Assembly: GCA_031253625.1 (NCBI GenBank)
Contig: JAIRVZ010000101.1
Location: 1-34,156 of the forward strand
Direction: 5' to 3'
DNA: 34,156 bases
Source of the DNA: Dysgonamonadaceae bacterium
GTDB lineage: Bacteria; Bacteroidota; Bacteroidia; Bacteroidales; Azobacteroidaceae
The position numbers and the translations under genes are program-made. This document shows positions 15,785-23,411 of the stretch, piece by piece. Under the pieces are notes generated by a model. The model saw only the letters and a list, made by a program, of their open reading frames with translations, made no database searches and was not told the origin of the DNA. Within the stretch, counting starts at the first letter, position 1. Each line of letters starts with the position of its first letter.

Positions 15785-17119
15785 TCAGTTGAAATAATCT
15801 TCTATTTTACGCATGGCAGTATTTAGACAGAAAACGACAACGTGGTCGTGCGCTTCAATCTGAGTATCTCCATTGATGAGTTGAGGATCTCCGTTCCTGA
15901 TTAATCCCCCAAGAGTCATGGATTTAGGTAGTTTGAGGTCTTTTACGGGTTTTTTTGTTATTTTTGAATTCGGACGGGCGATTAATTCCGCGACATCAGC
16001 CTGAGCAAAAGTCAGAGATTTGACATTCGACACATCTGCATTCAATAAAAATTGATAAATATGGTCGACTGCGATTAATTTTTTGTTTATAACCGTTCCG
16101 ATATCCAATTTTTCAGCCATTGGAATATAGTCGATATTTTCTACTTTGGCGATAGTTCGAGAAACTTTCATGGATTTGGCGGCCAAACAAGCTAAGATAT
16201 TGGTTTCGGAGTTTTCGGTCAAGGCAATAAAGGCATCGCAACCCATGACGTTTTCCTGTACCAAAAGTTCCGTATCACGTGCATCTCCATTGATAATCAT
16301 CACATTTCCCGGAACCATTTCTGCCAATTTATAACTTTTTTCCTTATTGATTTCAATAATTTTTACCCTGATGTTATGTGGAATATACTCTACTGCTTTG
16401 ATAGCAATGCGACTTCCTCCCATAATCACGATTTTCTTGATTTGAATATCTTTTTTTCCGGTTTGCTCTTTTACTACATTAATTTTATCTTTCAATGTGA
16501 TGAAAAATAATATATCACCTGCTAATAATTGGTCATTTCCTCTTGGAATAATAGTGTCGTTTCCTCGTTTAATGGCAACTATATGATAATCTTTATCTTC
16601 TTTTGAGATGTCGTAAAGATATTTATTGACAATGGGTGCATTTTCTCTCACTTTAACTCCGATAAGAATAAGCGCACCATCGCAAAGTTCCCACCATTGT
16701 CTTGCCCACGGTTTTTTCAATGTGCTCACAATTTCCTGAGCTGCAAGCATTTCCGGGTATATCATCGAATCTACACCCAAGTTTTGAAAAAACTCTTTGT
16801 TTTTAGGGAGTAAATATTCATAATTATTGATTCGTGCGAATGTTTTGACGGCACCTAAGTTGGTAGCCAGCATACAGGCAGTAATGTTTGTCGATTCTTC
16901 CGGTGTAACAGCGATGAACATTTCGGCATCCTTCACTCCGGCAGCTTCTAAATCTTTCAACGACGTAGGATTTCCTTCAGCCGTCATGATTTCAAAATGA
17001 GTTGCAAAATTCAATTTTTCCTCATCGGCATCCATCAGAACAATATCCTGATTTTCTTTGGCAAGTAATTTAGACAAATGTGTGCCGACTTCGCCCGCTC
17101 CTGCAATAATAATCTTCAT
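15785..17119 (-). CDS. trkA: Trk system regulatory subunit TrkA
   Basis: Peripheral cytoplasmic gating subunit that binds nucleotides and controls TrkH. The 444-aa product has two RCK_N/RCK_C pairs. The first begins MKIIIAGAGEVGTHLSKLL with a canonical GxGxxG and the acidic end DADEEK. The second begins near residue 228 as KIVIMGGSRIAIKAVEYI, where the glycine motif is degenerate. TrkA-C segments follow each, with the last near QIEAHDHVVVFC. This tandem form is the usual one. A promoter lies 46-75 bases upstream of its ATG. Confidence 0.94.
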   Translation of the reverse strand: MKIIIAGAGEVGTHLSKLLAKENQDIVLMDADEEKLNFATHFEIMTAEGNPTSLKDLEAAGVKDAEMFIAVTPEESTNITACMLATNLGAVKTFARINNYEYLLPKNKEFFQNLGVDSMIYPEMLAAQEIVSTLKKPWARQWWELCDGALILIGVKVRENAPIVNKYLYDISKEDKDYHIVAIKRGNDTIIPRGNDQLLAGDILFFITLKDKINVVKEQTGKKDIQIKKIVIMGGSRIAIKAVEYIPHNIRVKIIEINKEKSYKLAEMVPGNVMIINGDARDTELLVQENVMGCDAFIALTENSETNILACLAAKSMKVSRTIAKVENIDYIPMAEKLDIGTVINKKLIAVDHIYQFLLNADVSNVKSLTFAQADVAELIARPNSKITKKPVKDLKLPKSMTLGGLIRNGDPQLINGDTQIEAHDHVVVFCLNTAMRKIEDYFN

Positions 17120-17164
17120 ATCTGATTATAAGTTAATCACGAATTTACTCTTACAAAATTTTGA

Positions 17165-17194
17165 CAAAGGTAAAACTTTTCAGCCGGATTCAAA
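17165..17194 (-). promoter_or_regulatory. promoter of trkA-trkH
   Basis: TTTG (complement of 17191-17194), 18 bases, then TACCTTTG (complement of 17165-17172). Both elements match the Bacteroidetes consensus, placed about 50 bases before the trkA ATG. Confidence 0.7.
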
Positions 17195-17373
17195 TAAATA
17201 CAAAAAAGTATTGTCATTTAAAAATACATATATCCGAATTATACACAACAATAGGCAAAAGAATAAACATTTCGCGCATATAAAAATCATTCGCAATTAC
17301 TTTGTGAATAAATTTTTATAGTAATTTATTGTAAATTTAATAAAAATGTAGTAGTATTGCATCAATTTAACTT

Positions 17374-17387
17374 ATTAGGTGCAAGCT
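17374..17387 (+). repeat. left copy of a 14-bp inverted repeat bracketing the NACHT gene
   Basis: ATTAGGTGCAAGCT here is the exact reverse complement of AGCTTGCACCTAAT at 20587-20600. The copy lies 62 bases before the NACHT start codon. The bases next to the two copies do not form an evident target-site duplication. Confidence 0.85.
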
Positions 17388-17395
17388 GCGTGCGA

Positions 17396-17413
17396 CAATG
17401 TAAGAGAACATTG
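17396..17413 (+). promoter_or_regulatory. small hairpin in the NACHT leader
   Basis: CAATGT (17396-17401) and ACATTG (17408-17413) pair around the loop AAGAGA, 36 bases before the ATG. It could be a regulatory or operator structure; the stem is short. Confidence 0.35.
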
Positions 17414-17449
17414 AGAAAAACAAATTGATAAATTTATAAAAAAGCATAA

Positions 17450-20400
17450 ATGAATAACCCAATTAAAATATTTAATATGAAAAGAAAAACATTAGAAAAA
17501 GTAGTTGAAATAATACCCGATTTCCTTACGAATGCAGTTGATTATTTGAAAAATAATTTTGATGAAAATGGTCAGGAAATTCTCGGTAAGGCAAGCGGGA
17601 CAACGATTGCTGTAATAAAATTATTTACTCAACCTTTAATTAATAAATATTTTGAAAATATAACAGAGAAAAAATTAGAAAATTTTGGTCTGCAAACATA
17701 TATCAAATCAGCGATATTACAAGCCACGAAATCCATTGAACTTATAGAAGATAAATTGGATAAAGAATATTCTCCGTCAATAATAGTGGGTATTATCAAT
17801 AGATCAATGTTTGAAGAAATAGAGTCATTTGATAAAAATGATGCTATTTTGGTTTTCCAACCTCAATATCATCCGGCAGTAGAGTATGTGAAAAGGAGTT
17901 ACGAAAGAATGCTCAGAGAGTTGGGGGCTAATCAGACCGATATAAATACTTTTCTGAAAAACTACAACGAAAATATTGAAGCAACGATTATCAAAGAGTT
18001 TGGAGATGATTACGATAAACATTTAGAGAAAACAAAAGATTTTCGATTGAAAGATAACGAGGTTAAGTTTTTGTTTGATACCATTCAACAGGGGAGAATA
18101 GGTTTTAAGCCAAACGAGAATTTGAAATACGAAACTACTTATGCTCAATGGCAACACGTTAGTTCTTTGAGAGAGAGTGAGAATGAGAATGCAGAAGAAT
18201 ATGAAAAACAAGAGCAAGCATTAAAGCCGATTAATGAGTTAATAGAAGAATATTTTGATATAAATAGAGATAATCATATAAATAAAATTCTATTTACGGT
18301 TGCAGATTTTGGAAAAGGAAAATCTGTTTTTATGAGGAATTATGCAGCAGAATTAGCAAAAAAATATTTAGAAACTTTCGACGGAGATTTTCCTGTTTAT
18401 TTCAATTTGCGAAATTTTTCAAAATACTCAAGTGAGGCACATTTAGGAGTTATTAGTGATTTTTTATTAACAGAATATGGCATTAAAATAGACGAAGATT
18501 ATTTCAAAAAGAAAAGATTCATCTTTTTAATTGATTCGTTAGACGAAAGTGGAGAATTAAATAAGGCGGCAATAGATAAAGTAATCAATTCGGTTAAAAA
18601 TATCCAAAACATAGATAAAACGATTTGTCGGACAAATAGAATTATCATATCTTCAAGACCTTTCGATGAAGGTCTCCGTCAACAATTAGATATCTACGAC
18701 CCATATAAAATAAAAAAAACAGAAGGTGGAAAAGAAATAGAATACGCTTGTTATCTGAATATTTACGGATTTACGAAAGTACAGTTTAATGATTGGTTAC
18801 GACAAACATTAAAGTCGGACAATGAATTTGAAAATATTGCTACAAACGGTTTTGCAAAAGAAATTATTGATGCGATTAAGGCGAACAGCGACATTGATAT
18901 TTACGAGAAATTACTTAAAAACGGCACATTATCAAGAAGCGAATTAAGAAGACCTATATTTTCGTATATGATTTATCAATTGATTATCCATAATGTTGAT
19001 TTTATGGAGATTGGCAAGTTGGGCGTTTATTTATCATTCTTAAATTTGCTGACCAAAGAGGCAAAACACATTGATGACCCGAACTATCAAGTAAATCTGA
19101 TAGAAGAATTGGAGTTTAGAAATATACTTCACGCAACCACTGCTTTATGGGCATACGAGCGACAAAAAGGCAAACAGGGAATGCTCAAAAAAGCGGATAT
19201 ATGCCACGTATTGGAAGGAAAAAATAATAGTAATGAAAGCGACAACGAAGTATTGGAACGGAATAAAAATATTACTGAAATTCAATTCTTATCACACTCT
19301 TATTTTGGAGAAAACGATAATGTTTTACATTTTCAACATCAATCTTTTGCCGAAATATTGTTGGCAGAGTATTATTTGAAAATTTTTATAAAATACGCCT
19401 TGGACGAAAATGCAGATATAGATGAAGCAAGAGCAAAATTAGTTGCTGGCGAGCCAACAGAACAAACAATATTTTTCTTAAAAGAATTATTGGAACTGCT
19501 AAAAGAAACATCTGCCGACTCAACTACTCCTCAAATAATCGAAAAAAGAAGATTACTGTTTCCTTTAATGGCATCGCTTTCTATAAGCAAACACAACAAA
19601 CGTTTGTTTTGCAGTCTTATTGCTCATAAATGGTTTCAGTTATATGAATTCAAAGAAAATGAAACTGAATATCCTAAAGCATTATTAGAAAAATGGTGTA
19701 TCGGTCAAAATGAAATAGACAGTATTTTAACTTTTGCTGCAAAGATATTGAATAATACCAAAACTATTTATCAAGCAGGGCGAGCAACACCTAAAAAAGC
19801 CCTTTTTGATTTTGAGGTAGTCGAAATACCTGTTAATCAAAAAACAACAAATTATGATAAATGGCTTTCGCTGCTTGTTGGCAATCATTTGTACAATGAT
19901 GTAGAAGATAAAGAACAGCCTAAATTATTTAATTGGGACCATAAGATTAATCCAACACAATTATTTGATATGATAAGGAGTTGGAATTATAGTTTTAATG
20001 ATTCTTCTCCTTCTTGGGGAAGGAATTTATTCAGAGGAATTAATATGGAGGATTATAATGGGTCAAATTTACATCATTCAAATTTTGAGGGCATTGATTT
20101 TTCTTTTTCTACAATTAGTAATTTTTGGTCTTGGGGTGCAAATTGGTGTAGAACAAAGTTAGATTATTGCTGTTTTAGAGACGTACGTTTTACACATTCA
20201 CTTTTTATTGATGCAAGCATTCAGAATATTAAGGAACTTGAAAAATTTAAGATGCGGAATTGTCAGGCAACGAGTTCAGGATTTACACTGCTTAATGGGT
20301 TAGATACTTACAATTTGGAAGACAATAACATCTATTTTGAGAAAGATAAACCCCGTGCTTTTATTTCGAGTTACGACATAGACGTAATGTTTTATAGCAA

Positions 20401-20578
20401 TGTGTTTGGTACCTGTTCCGGCTTTATGATTTACGGTTTAAAACAATCTTTTTTCACTATTAAAGAATTAAAAAGCTGCTTTACTTTTGATAATGACGAA
20501 ACAAAAAAGGTTTTTTTAGAAAAAATAGATTCATTAAAAGAATATGAGGTAAAAAGTGAGAAAAAGAAAAACGACTAA
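17450..20578 (+). CDS. large NACHT-domain NTPase with C-terminal pentapeptide repeats (NLR-like, candidate defence protein)
   Basis: A 1042-aa STAND-type NTPase. Residues 1-270 are mostly helical and match no domain I recognise. The NACHT core follows. The Walker A VADFGKGKS (284-292) lacks the usual first Gly. The Walker B RFIFLIDSLDES has D362, small S363 and the acidic pair D365-E366 that marks NACHT proteins. The sensor is IIISSRP (398-404). The winged-helix motif FQHQSFAEILLAEYYL spans 628-643. A helical linker leads to about eleven in-register pentapeptides (873-927, e.g. NLHHS NFEGI DFSFS) and a C-terminal domain. Some bacterial NACHT proteins are known anti-phage NLR relatives; this role here is inference. 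The gene is AT-richer than its neighbours and closely bracketed by a 14-bp inverted repeat. Met10 is an alternative start. Confidence 0.88.
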   Translation: MNNPIKIFNMKRKTLEKVVEIIPDFLTNAVDYLKNNFDENGQEILGKASGTTIAVIKLFTQPLINKYFENITEKKLENFGLQTYIKSAILQATKSIELIEDKLDKEYSPSIIVGIINRSMFEEIESFDKNDAILVFQPQYHPAVEYVKRSYERMLRELGANQTDINTFLKNYNENIEATIIKEFGDDYDKHLEKTKDFRLKDNEVKFLFDTIQQGRIGFKPNENLKYETTYAQWQHVSSLRESENENAEEYEKQEQALKPINELIEEYFDINRDNHINKILFTVADFGKGKSVFMRNYAAELAKKYLETFDGDFPVYFNLRNFSKYSSEAHLGVISDFLLTEYGIKIDEDYFKKKRFIFLIDSLDESGELNKAAIDKVINSVKNIQNIDKTICRTNRIIISSRPFDEGLRQQLDIYDPYKIKKTEGGKEIEYACYLNIYGFTKVQFNDWLRQTLKSDNEFENIATNGFAKEIIDAIKANSDIDIYEKLLKNGTLSRSELRRPIFSYMIYQLIIHNVDFMEIGKLGVYLSFLNLLTKEAKHIDDPNYQVNLIEELEFRNILHATTALWAYERQKGKQGMLKKADICHVLEGKNNSNESDNEVLERNKNITEIQFLSHSYFGENDNVLHFQHQSFAEILLAEYYLKIFIKYALDENADIDEARAKLVAGEPTEQTIFFLKELLELLKETSADSTTPQIIEKRRLLFPLMASLSISKHNKRLFCSLIAHKWFQLYEFKENETEYPKALLEKWCIGQNEIDSILTFAAKILNNTKTIYQAGRATPKKALFDFEVVEIPVNQKTTNYDKWLSLLVGNHLYNDVEDKEQPKLFNWDHKINPTQLFDMIRSWNYSFNDSSPSWGRNLFRGINMEDYNGSNLHHSNFEGIDFSFSTISNFWSWGANWCRTKLDYCCFRDVRFTHSLFIDASIQNIKELEKFKMRNCQATSSGFTLLNGLDTYNLEDNNIYFEKDKPRAFISSYDIDVMFYSNVFGTCSGFMIYGLKQSFFTIKELKSCFTFDNDETKKVFLEKIDSLKEYEVKSEKKKND

Positions 20579-20586
20579 AAATTGAA

Positions 20587-20600
20587 AGCTTGCACCTAAT
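20587..20600 (-). repeat. right copy of the 14-bp inverted repeat
   Basis: AGCTTGCACCTAAT, reverse complement of 17374-17387, begins 8 bases after the NACHT stop codon. The end of this copy is also part of a small CACC-TAATG-GGTG hairpin. Confidence 0.85.
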
Positions 20601-20654
20601 GGGTGAAATTCTATGTTTCTCTCCAAATAAAAACCGTTAAATTATATTCTTTTT

Positions 20655-20703
20655 AAGCGACTTTATCCAAGTGATTTCTATACTCCACTTGATAAAGTTG
20701 CTT
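20655..20703. terminator. strong hairpin after the NACHT gene, probable terminator
   Basis: AAGCGACTTTATCCAAGTG (20655-20673) pairs with CACTTGATAAAGTTGCTT (20686-20703) around a 12-base loop. The pairing covers 18 bp with one G·T pair and one bulged C. TTT runs follow on the plus strand (20704-20717). It could equally be the end of a small mobile or palindromic element. Confidence 0.6.
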
Positions 20704-20853
20704 ATTTATCTGTTTTTTGCCTTTCCTGTTGACTCTCGTTCGAACGGTAGTGGAGCCCCGCCACTGCAATGATTAAAACAGAATAAATATATTTTATTTC
20801 TCGAAATTGGATAATTATTTTTATCTTTACAAGAAATTTTCAATAGAAAAATT

Positions 20854-21090
20854 ATGCAAACAGCAACATTAAAAAGAGGCTCAAGAAGTTCGGCACGCGA
20901 AAGGGTTTTTATCGATTTACCACAGGCAGACATGAAATTTTTGCAACTATTTGCCAGCAAAATGGGATGGTCTGTGGATAAAAAACACAATCTTTGGGAT
21001 AAGTATATCCAAAATAGCCCACAAAATGTTGATTTGTCGGACGAAGAAATAATGGAAGAAGTCAGAGCTGTTCGCTATGAAAAATTGTAA
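20854..21090 (+). CDS. antitoxin of a PIN-type toxin-antitoxin pair
   Basis: A 78-aa protein. The central ARERVFIDLPQADMKFLQLFASKMGW resembles the ribbon-helix-helix or AbrB-like DNA-binding region of small antitoxins. The C-terminal acidic helix DLSDEEIMEEVRAVRYEKL is a typical toxin-neutralising segment. It overlaps the PIN gene by 14 bases, the arrangement expected for a type II pair with translational coupling, and probably represses its own promoter. The exact antitoxin family is not certain. Confidence 0.75.
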   Translation: MQTATLKRGSRSSARERVFIDLPQADMKFLQLFASKMGWSVDKKHNLWDKYIQNSPQNVDLSDEEIMEEVRAVRYEKL

Positions 21091-21493
21091 AATAATTATT
21101 GACACTAACCTTTGGATTTCGCTGTTGATAGGCAAAAAAATGTCGGAAATGCGAGCGCTATGTAACAGTGAAATCGTTTCAGTTTACATTTGCGAAGAAT
21201 TAATGGCAGAATTTGTTCGCATTGCCTCTTGTGAAAAAATTAGGAAATATGCTCCGGAAGAACGAATAAGGGAAACCGTGAATTTGATGAAATCATCTTG
21301 CATAGAAGTTCCTATAAAAAATACAATCGTATCGTCCCCATTGAGAGATGTTAATGATTTGTACTTGCTTGCATTTGCCGACACTATTAAAGCTGACTAT
21401 ATCTTGACAGGTGACAAAGATTTGTTAATACTGCAATCTCACAACCAAACAAAAATTGTTACTTATAACGAATTTGTTCAGTTATTTAGTTAA
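21077..21493 (+). CDS. PIN-domain toxin (putative toxin-antitoxin ribonuclease)
   Basis: A 138-aa PIN-fold nuclease of the COG1569/TIGR00305 type. The opening KIIIDTNLWISLLIG carries the first catalytic Asp (D9). EELMAEF near residue 47 gives the central acidic residue. RDVNDLYLLAFADTIKADYILTGDKDLL (about 93-120) carries the remaining Asp cluster. Such toxins cleave RNA when their antitoxin is lost. The ATG at 21077 lies inside the antitoxin gene in another frame. All key acidic residues are present, so the toxin looks intact. Confidence 0.85.
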   Translation: MKNCKIIIDTNLWISLLIGKKMSEMRALCNSEIVSVYICEELMAEFVRIASCEKIRKYAPEERIRETVNLMKSSCIEVPIKNTIVSSPLRDVNDLYLLAFADTIKADYILTGDKDLLILQSHNQTKIVTYNEFVQLFS

Positions 21494-21536
21494 AAATACC
21501 TTATTGTAAAGATTCTGTGTATCAACTCATTCGCGC

Positions 21537-22274
21537 ATGATAAATAATTTATCGACATATCTCAAAGAAGAAAAAGAGGCAAGACGGAAAGGTGGTTTGT
21601 ATCATAAAACACAGATAAATCTTGCTTACAATTCTAACAGAATAGAAGGAAGTAAACTGACAGAAGAGCAAACTCGTTATATTTTTGAAACCCGTACTAT
21701 CGGTTTTAAAGAAGAAGAGGCTGTGCCGGTTGATGATATTATCGAAACTTCAAATCATTTTGTTGCGTTCGATTACCTGCTTGACACAATTGATATGCTA
21801 TTTTCAAATACTCTAATTAAAGAATTTCACCGTATTTTAAAAACAGGAACTTCCGAAGCTACAAAAAAATGGTTTAACATTGGTGAATGGAAAAAACTGC
21901 CTAACGAAGTAGGAGGAATAGAAACGACCTTACCACAAGATGTAGAAAAAAATATGAACAATCTCAACGATTGGTATAATTCTTTACCCAAAGTCGAGCT
22001 TGAGAATATTGTAGAATATCATTATCGTTTCGAGGAAATTCACCCATTTCAAGATGGTAACGGCAGAGTTGGTCGTTTGATTATGTTTCGAGAGTGTTTG
22101 AAAAATAACATAATTCCATTTATCATAGATGACAATTATAAACAATTTTATTATCGCGGATTAAAAGAATTCGCAAACGTAAAAGGTTATTTGATTGATA
22201 CTTGCCTATCTGTACAAGATACATATACAGAATGGGTTAAGTATTTTTATGGGGATTTGTTGAAGTTGAATTAA
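21537..22274 (+). CDS. Fic-family AMP-transferase-like protein with inhibitory helix
   Basis: A 245-aa Fic protein. The catalytic loop HPFQDGNGRVGR (169-180) matches HPFx(D/E)GNGRxxR in full, so nucleotide transfer to a protein hydroxyl group is likely. Near the N-terminus S33-N-R-I-E37-G38 matches the (S/T)xxxE(G/N) inhibitory motif that blocks ATP placement. It therefore carries its own inhibitor at the N-terminus rather than needing a separate antitoxin. No other domain is apparent. It lies 43 bases after the PIN toxin and 11 bases before the secreted amidase gene. Whether it acts on phage or on host targets is unknown. Confidence 0.88.
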   Translation: MINNLSTYLKEEKEARRKGGLYHKTQINLAYNSNRIEGSKLTEEQTRYIFETRTIGFKEEEAVPVDDIIETSNHFVAFDYLLDTIDMLFSNTLIKEFHRILKTGTSEATKKWFNIGEWKKLPNEVGGIETTLPQDVEKNMNNLNDWYNSLPKVELENIVEYHYRFEEIHPFQDGNGRVGRLIMFRECLKNNIIPFIIDDNYKQFYYRGLKEFANVKGYLIDTCLSVQDTYTEWVKYFYGDLLKLN

Positions 22275-22285
22275 AAAACGGTTGA

Positions 22286-23407
22286 ATGTCTGAAATGAAA
22301 AAGATTATTTTACTCTTATTACTGGTGCAAAATATTTTCACTTGCCCAATGACTGTCAATGCCTGCTCTGCTTTTATGCTAAAAGGAAAGGATTATTGTG
22401 TGGTAGGGTTTAATGAGAATGATAGGAAATCATTGCCGGGTCTTGTCTTGACGAATAAACGAGGTGTTACCAAAGAAGGGCTGAGTTGGAATCAATTGAT
22501 TTCAAGCGAAAAGATAAATGAACCGAAAATAAAATGGACTTCACAGTACGGCTCGGTGAGTTTTAATTTGTTGGGTATTGATATGCCATGTTATGGAGTG
22601 AATGAGAAAGGACTGTTTATTGTTGAGCTTTTTTTGGATAAAACATATTCTACGAATATTGAAGGTAGAGCTAATTTATGGTGGGGTCAATGGATTCAAT
22701 ATCAATTGGATAATTACGCATCGGTAGACGAAGTGCTGAACGCGCTTGATTCTGCCCCTGTCATTGATTGGTGGCCTAATTATCCGGGCAGTCATTTTTT
22801 TCTGTGTGACAAAAGCGGCAAAACAGTCGCCATTGAACTTATTGATGGAAAATATGTCGTATTTGCAAATGATAAAATGCCGGTGCCAATACTGTGTAAC
22901 AATCAATATCAGGAAGAATTGAAGAATTTGCAGCAATATAAAGGGTTTGGAGGAACAATTGATTTTAATGTAGATTCTCAAAGATGGGAAGACAGATTTT
23001 GTAAAGCAGCCCATTTAATCAATAACTACAATGACGCTCAATCGGCTTACACTTCTGTTGGTTATAGTTGGAATGTGCTGAATGATATTTTTCCGGGAGT
23101 ATGGCAATTAGTGTATGATGTAAACAACAACACGCTGCAATTCCGGTCTGACCGGGGTCAGGGGATTAAGGAACTGGATATGTCGACAATTGATTTCTCA
23201 AGTGAAACTCCGATAATGTATCTGGATATTCATGCAGATTTTTCGGGCAAGGCATTTCCCCGCTTTTCAACGTTTACTCCTGAAGTGAACATGGAATATG
23301 TGCTAAAAGGCTTTAATCTCGGCGATAATAATCCGGAATTTGCTATTCTCCAAAAGAATATTGACGATTACGTGAGAAAAACGCATCGATTCACTAAACA
23401 TAACTAA
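22286..23407 (+). CDS. secreted Ntn-type amidase (penicillin V acylase / bile salt hydrolase family)
   Basis: A 373-aa protein with a signal peptide (MSEMKKIILLLLLVQ...TVNA). Cleavage would expose Cys27 in ACSAFMLKG, the expected N-terminal nucleophile of the linear amide hydrolase (CBAH/PVA, Ntn) family. Other family-like segments are YGVNEKGLFIVELFL near 111-125 and the Trp/Asn-rich LNDIFPGVWQLVYDVNNNTLQFRS near 264-287. Substrates of relatives include conjugated bile acids, acyl-homoserine lactones and penicillin V; none can be chosen from sequence. ATG 22295 (residue 4) is an equally possible start. It is convergent with the oxidoreductase gene, 4 bases away. Confidence 0.75.
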   Translation: MSEMKKIILLLLLVQNIFTCPMTVNACSAFMLKGKDYCVVGFNENDRKSLPGLVLTNKRGVTKEGLSWNQLISSEKINEPKIKWTSQYGSVSFNLLGIDMPCYGVNEKGLFIVELFLDKTYSTNIEGRANLWWGQWIQYQLDNYASVDEVLNALDSAPVIDWWPNYPGSHFFLCDKSGKTVAIELIDGKYVVFANDKMPVPILCNNQYQEELKNLQQYKGFGGTIDFNVDSQRWEDRFCKAAHLINNYNDAQSAYTSVGYSWNVLNDIFPGVWQLVYDVNNNTLQFRSDRGQGIKELDMSTIDFSSETPIMYLDIHADFSGKAFPRFSTFTPEVNMEYVLKGFNLGDNNPEFAILQKNIDDYVRKTHRFTKHN

Positions 23408-23411
23408 ACCT

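Larger units (their letters stand above)
17120..17449. other. AT-rich divergent intergenic region between trkA and the NACHT gene
   Basis: 330 bases without a credible gene. It holds the trkA promoter, the left copy of the 14-bp inverted repeat, and a small hairpin 37 bases before the NACHT start. No strong promoter is seen for the NACHT gene. The nearest match is TAGTATTG at 17352-17359 (one base off TAnnTTTG) with ATTG 20 bases upstream. If used, the transcript would begin just before the inverted-repeat copy. Confidence 0.6.
20579..20853. other. intergenic region between the NACHT gene and the toxin-antitoxin pair
   Basis: 275 bases holding the right inverted-repeat copy, a long hairpin, and a more GC-rich patch (about 20730-20768) unlike its surroundings. 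The patch contains the 10-bp palindrome CGTTCGAACG (20737-20746) and the AGTGG...CCACT stem just after it. On the minus strand a 39-codon frame (20653-20769) ends inside the hairpin arm with INKQLYQVEYRNHLDKVA. It could be the 3' remnant of a lost gene or element, but I cannot name it. Confidence 0.5.

Noticed and set aside
20655..20703. integron attC-like site (imperfect palindrome with bulge after a gene)
   Set aside because: No core-site GTTRRRY / RYYYAAC boxes at the ends and no integron integrase in the window; a terminator or element end fits better.
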